Positions 21,954-32,939 are shown, counted from the stretch's first letter. The stretch: DNA of 64,000 bases from Adiantum capillus-veneris (GCA_014529385.2 CM043953.1:112224549-112288548), one strand, 5' to 3'. Notes: generated by a model not told the origin, from the sequence alone. Numbers and translations: made by a program.

Positions 21954-22502
21954 TCATGTGCTTTTAGCACACCCATGGAGATCACCTAAGGGATCAAGGT
22001 TTGTTCCTGTAGCAAGCCTATTGAGAGCCGTGGCCACTCTACTTTCAACACTTATGGCCTCCCTCATGTTTGTGGTTTGCTTCTTCAAGAAAGGAGCAAG
22101 CTTACCACAGAGGTAATGGAAAGTTTCTTTGCTCACCCGTAGACGTCGCTTAAACATGCGCACCGAATATGCACCCAACAAATAGCCGTTTAGAAAATGT
22201 TGTGGCCTAGGGTAGGCCCAAGCTTTTCTAAGCTCATGCCCTCTCCTTTGATTTGCAGTCTTCTTATAATCAACAGAACGTGCCATGCATTGTGTCACAT
22301 GGAGCCAAGATTGAACTAAAGCCTCCTCCTTCCGCATGTGTGATTCCTTAAGCAACTCATTAATTGCCAAGCCACACAACCAAGCACAATGGAGTGCTAA
22401 GTCCTTGGAGAAAACCATCTTCTTCTTGCAATACATTGTGAGAAATAGAGAATTCTTAGTACTATTATTATTTGTATTTGTCATGTGTGTATTTGTGTTC
22501 AA
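21954..22502 (-). pseudogene. PIF/Harbinger transposase, N-terminal part only
   Basis: A 182-codon frame with FKRRLRVSKETFHYLCGKLAPFL and TNMREAISVESRVATALNRL, ending LGDLHGCAKST. This matches the N-terminal helix-turn-helix part of plant Harbinger nucleases, which continue past a GVSKST-like motif into the DDE catalytic domain. Here the homology stops at 21954 and the catalytic domain is missing. The start is uncertain; the real one may be an internal Met (MVFSKDLALH). It lies downstream, on the same strand, of the Myb-like gene at 22648-23744, the usual two-gene arrangement. Confidence 0.85.
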
Positions 22503-22647
22503 ATAGAAATTTCATGGAAACAAAGTACACTAATCATCATGATAAAATGGGTTACAACAACGTAAAGCCTAGATATCCTCGCAAAAAAACATTTCTATGA
22601 GTGCATAGCCAAAAATAGAGCATAAGTGCCGAAGACTTTGAGTTTCT

Positions 22648-23744
22648 CTACTTGTCAGCACTCCTAGCTAGGTCAAGATATCCATTCAAGGTGGCATGCA
22701 TTCCAGCCAAAATGGAGATTTGCTCTCTCTCCAAGGCATGTTGTTCTTTAGAGGAGTCTTTAAGATGCTCCAAAAGTAGGTTCCCTGTGTTGGCCATTTG
22801 GGGCAATGACTCCTCGTACTTTGGAGCTGGGCGACGTGTCGAAATGGTGGAGGCTTGAGCCTTCTCAGGCTCCGACATCTTTGCCTATGGAAAAACACTA
22901 TTGTCACCTCCAAGAGCAGTAGGATCTTGGGTGGTTGAGGAAGCATGACTAAAAGGTGTGACCGAAGCTCTATCATGGTAGTATTCATCTACCACATCAT
23001 ACCATTTGCAAGTCCTCTTCCTGTCATTGCCAGAAATGTTATTATGGACTTTATCTATCCTGTATTGAGCCACCACAGCTTGAAATTTTTTACGACAGCT
23101 TTCGCTATCTTTATCAAACTCAGGATAAGTGCCGGCCAATTGAGTGGCCACCTTGGCCCACAAGTTGACTCCTTGCTTTTGAGGATTGTTGAATTCCTCA
23201 TCCCTCCCCGAATGTGAACCAATTGGTCAACCCAAAAGTCCTTCCACTTGCCCTTCCCTTTGTTGTCGTTGTCATCATCGTCCCCCAAGTCAACAACAAC
23301 CTTCTTTTTGGTTGTCTTTGGCTTCTTCGATGGCACTTGGCTCCCTTGGGCTACCTCCTCATTATTGGTTGGTCTCTTCTTGGATGCTTTTGAATGGCCT
23401 TTGGAAGATTGAGAGGGGGGAGGTATATGGTTCGGAATTAGAATGGGAGGAGTGCTCAGACTAGCTTGTGGTAGCATAGGAGAATTAGGGCTTGAGCCAC
23501 TTAGAGGAGGTGAGGGATATGGTGGTTGGTTGGAAGGGCGCATCATGAAAGGAGAGGTTGGAGATGGAGAATTCAACATGGCCGTAAAACCATGAGAGGG
23601 CATAGGAAATGGTAAATGAGAGAAATGATTGAAATAAGGTTGGGAGAATTGTGGTTGAGAGAGAATGGTGTCATCGTCCTGTCTTTGAGAATCATGAAAT
23701 TGAGGGGTGTTGCACTCCATGTTACCTGCATCACAAGCAAACAA
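22648..23744 (-). pseudogene. Myb/trihelix-like protein of the Harbinger element
   Basis: The N-terminus is proline-rich (about 100 residues), followed by a basic region KKPKTTKKKVVVDLGDDDD and then a trihelix/Myb-SANT domain. Its helices are recognisable as FWVDQLVHIRGG, LWAKVATQLAGTYPEFD and SCRKKFQAVVAQY. The C-terminus contains QHALEREQISILAGM. A frameshift near 23200 splits the domain and a second near 22880 separates the C-terminus. In Harbinger elements the Myb-like protein escorts the transposase to the nucleus and element ends, so this fits the partner role. A host trihelix factor is less likely given the neighbouring transposase. Confidence 0.75.
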
Positions 23745-24399
23745 GAGAGAATTTTAGGACATGCTCATCGAAAAACACTTAAAATAGAGCGTGCTTCAAT
23801 ACATAAGCATGTATACCTTTTCACAAGATTTGCACGTCGTAACGCTCCAAGTATCTTCAATCTATCAAGACACATGAGTATAAAGGCTAGTATATCAAAG
23901 AACATGGACGTTACATCATTGTGTCGACACAAAATAAAAAAAGAGGAGAGGAAGAGAAGAGGTTCTTCATGCAAAAAAAAATTACCATAGTGGATGCTTC
24001 CAAGCCTCAAAATGCTCCTTGCAACTTCATGTTGTGATCTGTGAAAAATGTGAAGGACTCTTTAGCTCAAATGGGGTCTTTTTATAGTTGGAAAAATAGG
24101 AACGTTAAAATTTTCTTTGAAAAAAAAAAGGAACGTTAAGGGTGTCTTTTGGAACGTTCAGTTGCAAGTTGGCATGCAATTAGGCCTACGTGGAGGGCGG
24201 AAACAACAACTGGCGAGGGGGGGGGGGGGGGTCAGAAGAAAATCGAGGCAACTGTTCCGTGCGCTGCATGTTCGGATTTAGCTACCACTGCGCCTTGTGA
24301 ACAGCCCCTGTTGAACTGGCGACCAATGATTGGCTCACGTCCTGCTGAGCGTTGTTTCCGCCGCGCTTTGTGAACCCAGCCTGATTTGGGTCGGCAAGC
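23745..24399. other. No gene seen
   Basis: Includes a poly-G tract (24218-24230) and GGAACGTT motifs repeated three times at about 24101-24161. The segment TAAGGGTGTCTTTTGG near 24136 resembles a Harbinger terminal repeat but points the wrong way for the element at 21954-23744. Confidence 0.4.
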
Positions 24400-24634
24400 A
24401 GCAAAGGAAAGCAAAAGGAGAAAGTGAACAACATGGTCTTGTTTGATTAAGAAACATACGATAAGCTAATGTCAGAAGTACAAGCTCACTACACCTTATA
24501 TACTAGAGGATCGACAAAGAATAAATGGACCACTTGCTTGGAAGGCTATTAGGGAGTTAACTGCTCGTGGCACAATTAGACTGGTGGCAGCTCATGCAAA
24601 CCAGCAAATCTATACTCGGTCTACCAACTTCTAG
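24400..24634 (+). pseudogene. RPS25: Ribosomal protein eS25 (RPS25) pseudogene
   Basis: Conceptual translation gives SKGKQKEKVNNMVLFD, then (after a TAA) [10 protein letters not shown]. After a +1 frame change near 24510 it gives [20 protein letters not shown], followed by [20 protein letters not shown] and a stop. These are the conserved blocks of the small-subunit protein eS25, in order and without introns. With one nonsense codon and one frameshift it cannot be functional. It looks like a retrocopied, truncated relic; no poly-A tail was identified. Plant eS25 normally has a lysine-rich N-terminal part that is not convincing here. Confidence 0.88.
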
Positions 24635-24884
24635 TTTTTCTAATGGGGGCTATTAATGCTTCTATTAACATAGTAACTCTTTGAAATCCTTACGATGCTC
24701 TATTGGGAGCTTAACCAGTTTTAGCTTTTGTGCAACAAAGCGTTCAGTGGACATTAGGAAAAATATGGACTCTCCATGGGCCTTGTAAGAATTTCTAATT
24801 TCAAAGAAGCATGCCAAGATTAAGGGGGACAAAGGCTTTGAATGGGGCTGTTTTGGTAGGGTCTCCTCCACCTTTGACCCCTAA

Positions 24885-24992
24885 AAAGGTAGGGGGAAGG
24901 GGGGAGGGGAGGGGGGGGGGTAACCATTTGAAAAGTACGGAAGGGGAGGGGGGGGTAAACCATTTTAATAAAGTAGGGGGGGAGGGGGGAGA
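24885..24992. repeat. G-rich tract
   Basis: Runs of G interrupted by A and a few other bases, including GGGGAGGGGAGGGG. The frames through it are low-complexity. It could form G-quadruplexes (inference). Confidence 0.9.
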
Positions 24993-25091
24993 ACCTCGCG
25001 ACTAATTGACACCATTTCTGTCAGGTGGGATCTACGGTCCCTATTAATTGGGGGTGGCAAGATCGGTTTTGCACCGTCCAAAGGCGGTTTA

Positions 25092-25312
25092 ATCTCCAAG
25101 TGATCACAATTAAAGTGAACCCCAAGTAAATTTGAAGTGAACATCAAGTGATCACCAAGTGATCCCCATGTGAATCCCAATCGACATGCGATCACCTTGT
25201 GACCCCACCCATTACCAAGTGATTACAGTGTGACCCCGACTATCCCAAAGTGATTGCAGTGTGACCCGTCCATCCCAAAGTGATCTCCAAGTGAACACCA
25301 TGTGATCTCCAC
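25092..25312 (+). repeat. Degenerate AAGTGATC/AAGTGAAC array
   Basis: Around 14 copies of AAGTGAT, AAGTGAA or close variants (ATGTGAT, AGTGTGA) at irregular 10-20 bp intervals, often followed by CACC or CCCC. This is unlike the simple dinucleotide repeats elsewhere. Confidence 0.75.
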
Positions 25313-25356
25313 CCCGTCATTTTTGCTATATGATGCTATTTTCACGCCTCCATTTC

Positions 25357-25440
25357 AAGTGGCGCATGATAGCTTAATGGGAGAGTTATTGCCTCCGGTT
25401 GTGTAGGTGGTGGGTTCGAGTCGCATGGGCTCAACCGGCC
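25357..25440 (+). ncRNA. tRNA-like / SINE-like pol III module
   Basis: An A-box-like TAGCTTAATGG (near 25370) and a B-box-like GGTTCGAGTC (near 25412) are spaced as in a tRNA gene. A proper seven-pair acceptor stem was not found and the T stem has a mismatch, so a tRNA-derived SINE head is more likely than a working tRNA gene. It sits inside the inverted-repeat element. Confidence 0.5.
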
Positions 25441-25766
25441 AGAATCGTTTTATTATTGAGAATAAATGGACTGTCCACATCGTTTAAAGATACTGCACCG
25501 TAGATCCCACCTGACAAGGTGGTGTCAAATAGTCCCGTGGGGGGGCCTCAAGAATGCTATCTTCTCTCTCTAGCTTTTTGGCCAACTTGTAAGTGGCCTC
25601 TTAACTCTCCCATGCCACCTAATCAAAGCCGTGGGTCAAAGAGGTAAAAAAAAGAGACTTTTTTCAAAAACTTTCAAATAAACTCTATTTCCTCCTAAAA
25701 AGTGGCCCCAACATATGTACATATAAAAAAATATTTTAAAGCTAAATTACTCATAATTCAGCATTT

Positions 25767-27064
25767 TTGACTCCCTCTAAAACTTTTAAGAAATTCCCCC
25801 CAAAATTGACCACCCTCTCTCCTAATCTAAGCTCCTCTCCTACACCCATCCCCCTTGCACCTGCATCTGCACCTGCTGCTGCACCTACATGCCCATCTCC
25901 TTTCCATCTCTCCATGCTTCAAGCTCCATCTCTCCATCTTACAATGCCTCTTGACGACATGACAAATGTCCTATAAAGCTCTTCATGCGGTAGGTCTCCA
26001 GGGCTTTTGCCGCGCCTACCTCAAGAGTATGTTCCTACAAAGAAGACATGCTTGGGTACATTACCTTCGACCAACGAACGCCGTGCTCAAGGGGAGAAGA
26101 ATGTGGATCTCTGGATAGAGGGTTACTTGTACCCAAAGGATCCTTCTCTCAATGTCCATCCGCCTTTTACAAACCTTCCATCACTGTTGCAATATGTTGG
26201 AAAGGGAGAGCAAGATTTGTTGGGCTACTGCAAGAAACTCAACATACACGAGATCGCTCGTTCTGAGATCTACTTGCGTCATTGGCAGTTGTTGAATGGG
26301 AGTTTCCACAATCTTCAAGATCAGACGCAAACAGCTACTAGTGCGCTCGAGGAGGCAAAGAGCATTGTCGCAACGAAGGAAAATGAAATTAAAAAGCTTG
26401 AGGAAACTCTCTCACACATGAAGAATACTGCCATGGGAGGTAGGGTGAGGAAATAGGAGTTGTCCGAAATTCAGACTCTTGCACCACGTGGTGGGGCAAG
26501 AAAACAAAGGGTGAGAGCTATGGGGTAAGATGTTCTGCCCCTCATGTTGTTTAAGTCTAGTACCGCTCATCATTGTTGTTTTGGGTAGTAGGAACTTCGT
26601 CCAAGAAACGTGCGGCGGCGAGAATGCGTCAACTCAGGCATCTTTACTTCGTTCTTGTTTCAACAAAGAGGACTTTATTGGGATGCTTGATGCTCCAGAG
26701 GAAAAACACTTGAAAGACGCAATCACTAAGAGCTATAGTCTTCAAAGTTTTTCTAATATTCTCACTGACCTAGATGTTCAGGATATTTGTGATGCTGTTG
26801 GGATTAGTACGAAGGGATATCAAGCAATACATCAAGTGTTAAAAGATGAATTAAGAAGTCAAGGAGTTACGGAAAACCTATTCCCACTTCCTCACATAGT
26901 GGCAATTGCCAAGAGGGTGTCAAATGAAGATGTTGTTCACCGATTAGGGGACTACTTGTATATTGAGGACACGATGCTTCTTCAGTCACTCCGTAGCAAA
27001 TCACAAGGAAGTAAGGGCTGTGGAAAGGGAAGCGGTGTTGTTTCTACAGTGTGTTGTGGACCAA
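25767..27064 (+). pseudogene. Unrecognised gene, 5' part, split by CACTA
   Basis: One frame runs from MTPSKTFKKFPPKLTTLS through a Pro/Ala-rich region, TWO in-frame stops (25974 and 26454) and a coiled coil (ALEEAKSIVATKENEIKKLE) to 26524. A 67-bp intron (26525-26591, GTAAG...TAG) restores the frame into NFVQETCGGENAST and then LTDLDVQDICDAVGISTKGY. The coding frame reaches the CACTA insertion at 27064 and continues in register after it (33829). I do not recognise the family. Later parts suggest a DDE-type transposase gene, and the region may be a transposon rather than a host gene. Confidence 0.6.
26525..26591 (+). other. Predicted intron of the split gene
   Basis: Donor GG|GTAAGA and acceptor GTAG|G; removing 67 bp joins codons ATG GG|G AAC in frame. 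This is prediction only. Confidence 0.55.
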
Positions 27065-27069
27065 CACTA

Positions 27070-27250
27070 CAAGAGGTTGTGTGCTCTTGTGACGCTGTTA
27101 GCGACGGAAATACACTGGGTTTTTATAACCCCCGGCGTCGATAAAACCGTCGCTAATAGCATCGCTACGAGAGCGTTGCTATATGCGTCGCTATATAGAG
27201 ACGCGTATAGCGACGGTTATAGCGACGCCCGAGAGAAATTTTTTTTGGTG
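27070..27250. repeat. CACTA subterminal repeats, left end
   Basis: At least eight copies of TAGCGACG, CGTCGCTA or near variants in both orientations, matching the motif seen near the right end (33707-33810). Confidence 0.85.
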
Positions 27251-27611
27251 AGAGGGCATTGAATGCCCTGCCACCCATCAACCATATTGTACTTGATTCA
27301 CTTTTTAAAAAAAGTGCAAGGGTAGATAATAGACCCAAAATAGTCACCCACAAGACGCATTGTTTGCAAAATTGACAAGCGTAAAATTGACAATTGTACA
27401 CATCATAGGCAAAATGAATTGATTGGCAAATGTAATAATGACAATTGTACAACATCATAGGCATAAAGAATTGATTGGCAAAATGAACTGCGGTGACAAC
27501 TGTAATAATATACATGGTTCAAAAAGACGTATAAAATCCGTCTCATGATACATAAGCTATGAGAAACCCTAAACTAATGCTATCTAGCTACGGTGGCTAA
27601 ACTGACGTCGT

Positions 27612-30600
27612 TTAGTCAGATGTCTCATCGCGTCCAAGCGGCGTATCTGTCTGATTCTGCAAAAAAAGACAATAAGACAGCTTTCAGTAAGTATAAACAT
27701 ATAACGACATTTATAAAACAATACAAAAAATAGAAAAGAGTAAACCCTAATACTAACCATGCCGCCGCAAGAACTGAGAATGTCCATCAGGGAGTTTAAT
27801 CTCTTCCTGCCTGCATACTCGCGCTCGTACGGTGTGGGATCACGTCCTGTCATCGACCACTGTCAAAACATACAAAGATTTCATTATGTTAGAATTAAAA
27901 AACTCATAAACCCTAAACTATCGAACATAAAGAGCAATGCGAAAACACTTACAAAATCGGCCTCAAATGATGCCCATCCACCGCTCCCCAAGTGGTGCGA
28001 GCTCCCTGCCCCTAATCGCGCTCTGGCTGCATCCTTTTGTTGCTTCCAATTGTCGGGATTCTCGCGCGCTGCTTTCTTCGCATTCTTCCAATCTTCTTTG
28101 GCCAGCCAATCTGGCCTGTTCCACCCATGCTTGATTGCTTTTTGCACTTCGGAACGCTTGTGTTTGCAGTATTCGCGCATTCGAATCTTCATTAGGTCTT
28201 CATTGAAGCGCTGATCCCGTGTTGGAATGGGAAACTCATCATGAAGTATGCTGATGACTCTGTTTTTTAAATCACTTGGTACTTCACTCCATTTGTTTAG
28301 TATGTAGTGTCTAAACAGCTGAGAGCAAAGACCACGCATGCGCGAGATCACCTTCTTGCCGTCATCATCCATGATGATGCCGCCACTGAAGTCGACGGAG
28401 TAAGGCAAACGCTCTAGCCGGTGACGCGTGAACCTGGGTGTCCCGGTAGGGGTCTCTAGCGGCGTGTCGATGGGAGTACGGACGTCAGGTGTCTCCACCG
28501 GCGTCTGGGCCCCGAAGCAAGGAGTGTCGAGTGAGGTGGCTCCTGGCGGAGTAGGTAGAGGTGTGTAGCTGCTAGGAACAGTCAGCTGCGCAAAACCTGG
28601 CGTAGATGGCGATGTTGTGATTCCACAATCTTGAGTAAAACGCTTTTTGTCGATCCGTTCCACCCTAAAATGTCGACCTTTACACCATGCTGCTGTGTAT
28701 GACTTATACTACAACGAACAAAGATTATGAGTGACCGTTCAAACATTTATAAATAAAGTCACTAGCTAGTCGTACATTGCAAAATTACCTTGGTCGCGCA
28801 ACCCCGAGAGTACTCCCACTCTTCCTCAGTCACTTCGTCACCGCATTGTTGTGCGCTTTTCAATTGGTTGTGCAACCATCTTAAGCTCATGAATGTTGGT
28901 AGGCTCTCCAGAACCGTCGGATAGTGCATCGGTGGTCGTCTTCCCCGTCTCCACTCGATTCGTGCCCTTTGTCGCTCTTGCTTTGCATCCTCATATTGTG
29001 AAATCCACTTTTGCATCACTGGATTGTGAAGCATGCAAAATCGGTTGATTTTAGCCTCTAGATCTTCCGTCATCTTCTTCTCATTACCGATATTGCACAT
29101 GACAATCCCAGATATGCGCTCATCATCTATGGTTCGCCATAGCGTGTCCCGAGCTTTATCAAATCCATCTAGCCACTCTCCAATGTACACTAGGGACTCT
29201 GATACCAACCAACCTTCAGCCATGCTACCCTCCGGACGTGCCTTTTGACGCACATATCCCTTAAGCGTTTTCATGAAACGTTCTAAGAAGAACATCCATC
29301 TGGAATGAACTGTGCCAGCTATTTCCACCTCATCAACTATGTGAACAAGAAGATGCACCTGAATGGTTAGCATGGTAGTAGGAAAATGTTTCTCAAACAT
29401 GCACACAAGCTCCACAGCATTTAGTTTGGCGAATGGTATGGAGTCTACGTTGATCTCCTTTTGTGAGATCCCTTGCACCAGCTTTGCAAGTTTGTAGATT
29501 GTGTTACGGATGTCGAGAGACAAACATCCCTCAATGGCAACCGGTAAAATAAACTGTAAAGTATGTGCAGCAATGATATTAAAGTCCACATTTTATTCAA
29601 TGATATTAAAGTCCACTATGAACGTACCTGACACATTTTATGCCAATCGTGTGACTTCAAACCGGTAAGCTTTCCTTCTTTAGTAAAACACGTTCGGAGC
29701 GAGTGCATTACACCAGTGGGGGTCCGCAAAGATCGAATGGTCTCTTTTACTTTGCGTTCTTGGGCTCCTGTGAAAATCCATGGTGCTTTAGGGAGTTTTA
29801 TCGATCCATCAGACGCTGTTTGCGGCCAATATTGCTCCATATGATCCACATTTCTAAGGTCAACTCTGGCTCCCAAAGTATCTTTCTTGCCGGTCAGATG
29901 GTCCCATAGTAGATTACCCACATTCTTGAATATGTGCATTGGATCGAGCAAGTGATTGATCATGAGTCGGGGCCAGTATGGTAACTCGTACCATAGAGAT
30001 AGTCTCTTCATCCCTGGAGGCAATCCGTCATCGCACATCTCCTTCTGCTCTAACCATGCTTGTGCAGACATCCTTGGTGGATCTCTTTCCAAAAAGCCGT
30101 CGCGTAACACATGATTCTCTGGAAGATACGCTTGATGACCTTCGTAGATTTGCTTCTTCAGTGAGGGCGCCGTACGTGCATTCAGTCTAGGTCCACATGT
30201 GACACATGCTCTGTATCCGCTTGTTTGAAGCCCTGCATGTATACACATGATAATAGATCAACTATGGGAAAAAGCAAGATTTACAGTGTTTGAGTGAGGA
30301 GTGTCAATAGATCACCTGAGCATTCTGTTAGCCCGGGATAGTCATGCATGGTCCACATTAGAATGCCTCTGATCAAAGCATTCCGTCGTCGTGTGTGTCG
30401 GCTCATATCCACCACCTCTATGCCAATCCACAATTGTTGTAGCTCTTCCAATAGTGGACGAAGATACACATCCATATTCTCCACTTTATATCGCCCTGGC
30501 ACAATCAAGCTTAGCCATAGGTGCCCCTTCTTCGTAGTCAACCACGGGGGAATGTTGTAGTTGACGATGACAACGGGCCATACACTGTAAGATGTTGATC

Positions 30601-31688
30601 TTTGACCAAATGGATTAACACCATCCATAGCCAAGCCTAAGCGCAAATTTCGAGCTTCCCTGGCAAAATCCGACCATGTTCCATCTATATGTTTCTAGGC
30701 TGCGCAATCTGCACGAATTCGTAGCACACCATCTGAAGATTTATTCTCCTCATGCCATGATGCTAGGGCGGCCATGGACTTACATTCGAAGAAATGCTTG
30801 ATGCGAGGAAGTAGAGGAAAATGTCGCAAAACCTTTTGTGGAATTTCTGTCCCGTGGATCGAGATCTACTCGATATCTTTCGGAATCACATTTCGGACAC
30901 TTCTCCATGTCTATGTATTTCCCTCTGAAAAGAATGCAGTCATTAGGACAAGCGTGGATAGAATTGTAATCCATCCCCAAGTTTTGCAAAATCTTTCTTG
31001 CTTCATCTCGGGAATCTGGCATTACATTGTCAGCTGGTAGTATGTGCTCTTTAAGCAATCTACACAACATAAAAATACGATACAGTCGTGTGAAAATCTA
31101 TCAGATCATTATACATTTAGAGTTTTATTAAAGTAAACTAATTGTAATAGATCACCTGAAAAGCACTGTGACGCTAGTGTCACTCCATCCAAACTTTGCC
31201 TGCATGTTGAGAAGAACCAGGAGTGCTTTCAATCTAGACATACCTGCTCCATTATACAATGGCGTATCGGCTTCACTTTTCATATCATCATAGATAAGCC
31301 TTTCTGAATCCATGATCGTCTCGATCATTTCATCAATCTCGGGCTCAAACATTGCCTCGTTGGGAATGTGCTCTGCAGGATCATCCCCCGAGCTGTCAGA
31401 GGCTACATCTTGTGGCCTCACATATGCTGCTTGACCAAAGCTCTTGCGAACACGTCTATTGGGTTGCAAGATTGCTGCTTGTTGGCCAGAGTCAGAGTCC
31501 GACGAGTTATAATTGGCAACAAATCGATCTATAATAGATGGATCGAACTCGCCAAATTCGCGAACGTGCTGCAAAGAAACATGTCTTGTCCGTCGCACAA
31601 CATGCTTGCATTGATTACAAGGACATAAGACCCTGGTTGAGAGATAGGTGTTTCGGTTGGACGGTCCCACATCCTCGTCACTACTCAT
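27612..31688 (-). pseudogene. CACTA transposase gene: TNPD-like fused to TNPA-like
   Basis: Seven exons are predicted: 31156-31688, 30316-31059, 29628-30232, 28789-29553, 27953-28708, 27758-27859 and 27612-27656. All junctions are GT-AG and all phases agree. Exon 1 holds the transposase-associated Cys motif (LCPCNQCKH). Exon 2 holds HACPNDCILFRGKYIDMEKC and LGLAMDGVNPFG of the TNP2 (Transposase_21) domain. Exon 3 has LDPMHIFKNVGNLLWD and GLKSHDWHKM. Exon 4 has HFPTTMLTIQVHLLVHIVDE (DUF4218). Exon 5 has a Pro/Thr-rich linker and then a Transposase_24 (Ptta/En/Spm) domain, RPDWLAKEDWKNAKKAARE. The total is 3550 nt, one base over a multiple of three, matching a single frameshift near 30850. One nonsense codon is at 30695-30697, where homologues have Trp. 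The gene was nearly intact until recently. Confidence 0.88.
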
Positions 31689-31750
31689 AATGAGGATAAA
31701 AATCTTATAACCTGGACAAAAAATTTAATATTCTATTGGCATTCTTCGTC

Positions 31751-31753
<3 letters not shown>

Positions 31754-31842
<89 letters not shown>
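31754..31842. repeat. (CT)n microsatellite in CACTA
   Basis: About 45 CT units just upstream of the transposase start (minus strand). The second CACTA copy has only a short tract here (63974-63986). Confidence 0.97.
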
Positions 31843-31844
<2 letters not shown>

Positions 31845-32274
31845 CTCACATTCTCTAGTCATGTCCAATCCCCGCACACCTCGGTCTAGAGGTGCACAGA
31901 GATTAGAACCACCGGGTTATAATCTCGTCTTTATTGGTCAATACCTATATTTGTGGGTACAAGAAATCTACAGACCCACGTCTACATGATACTGCATGTA
32001 GTGGACAAAACCTCTTTGCCTCTTCTCTAGCTGTAGCACTTCACAACATCTTAAGATCTTTTCACAGTAGATCTTTTCACTGTTCGTCTAACTCTAAACC
32101 CTAAACCGTAAGTAATTCTTGCGTGGACTCGATCTAACGTAAATAAGCGTAAATCTAAATAAACGTAAATCTAACTAAAAATAAACCTAAATCTAATTTA
32201 ACGTAAGTCTACATCTAACCTAATCTTTAACGTCTTTTGGGATAGTTTCCTACGACGTTAAAACTCTCTTCTTC

Positions 32275-32312
<38 letters not shown>

Positions 32313-32431
32313 ACCTAAATAAACCTAAGTCTAATCTAATATAACATAAATCTAAATCTAACGTAAATTATGTTATATTAAAAACAAAGAACTAAACTAA
32401 CAGGGATTATAAGAACCTTAAAACTTATTTT
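31843..32431. other. CACTA non-coding segment
   Basis: No gene. It has AT-rich irregular repeats of CTAAATCTAA/CGTAAATCTAA type and a (GT)n tract at 32278-32307. Closely matched in inverted orientation by 63374-63970. Confidence 0.7.
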
Positions 32432-32792
32432 TCACATAACTCGGCAAGAGTTGGCATTCTCATCACTAAAGATGTGAGAGTTAACTTCCGGCGGTGACGC
32501 TGCCTCATCTCCATCCACATCTGACGACAGCAATTGGCCCTTTGGACCGTTCTTGCTCTTGTTACTAACTTTGAAGTTGCTGTTGAATGACTAGAGGTTG
32601 TCTAGATGGTCATTGTCGGGGATGTAGTGACTCTTGCCGCCTTGAAGATCCACCTTCTTCCCTATCTTCTGAAGACATTTCACCAGTACTTTTAGATCGA
32701 CGGAGCCCACCATGAGTGAAGGCAGCAATACCCTATATTCCATTGAGGGCTTTCTTCACCCGCTTCATGCAGGCATCGCAGTCTATGGAGAC
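32432..32792 (-). pseudogene. Captured HIPP-like heavy-metal-binding protein segment
   Basis: On the minus strand VSIDCDACMKRVKKALNGI is the first half of a heavy-metal-associated (HMA) domain with its CxxC metal site (CDAC). After a stop and a frame change, VGSVDLKVLVKCLQKIGKK is the second half. The tail ends SPPEVNSHIFSDENANS and then CRVM-stop, a CaaX isoprenylation box. HMA domain plus CaaX defines the plant HIPP family, which binds metals at membranes. Stops near 32735 and 32620 block translation. It is not a transposon gene, so it was presumably captured by the CACTA. The copy at 63013-63373 shares the same stops. Confidence 0.85.
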
Positions 32793-32939
32793 CTAAATCT
32801 AATCTAATATAAGGTAAATCTAACTAAAAATAAACCTAAATCTAATCTAATTTAACCTAAATAAACCTAAATCTAATTTAACGTAAGTCTACATCTAACC
32901 TAATCTTTAACGTCTTTTAGGATAGTTTCCTATGACGTT

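Larger units (their letters stand above)
24997..25543. mobile_element. Inverted-repeat (foldback/MITE-like) element
   Basis: About 45-bp terminal inverted repeats at 24997-25041 and 25498-25543 share GACACCA and GTCAGGTGGGATCTACGG with few mismatches. The 547-bp unit contains a degenerate AAGTGAT array (25092-25312) and a tRNA-like module (25357-25440). No coding capacity. No clear target duplication was seen, because the left flank is a G-rich tract. Superfamily unknown. Confidence 0.7.

Noticed and set aside
22652-22858. Plus-strand frame over the Myb-like gene
   Set aside because: Antisense shadow of the C-terminal part of the Myb/trihelix gene.
24136-24160. Right terminal repeat of the Harbinger element
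   Set aside because: GGGTGTCTTTTGG points inward from the wrong side and no partner was found near 21500.
25357-25440. Functional tRNA gene
   Set aside because: Only A- and B-box-like motifs fit; acceptor stem pairing is missing and the T stem has a mismatch.
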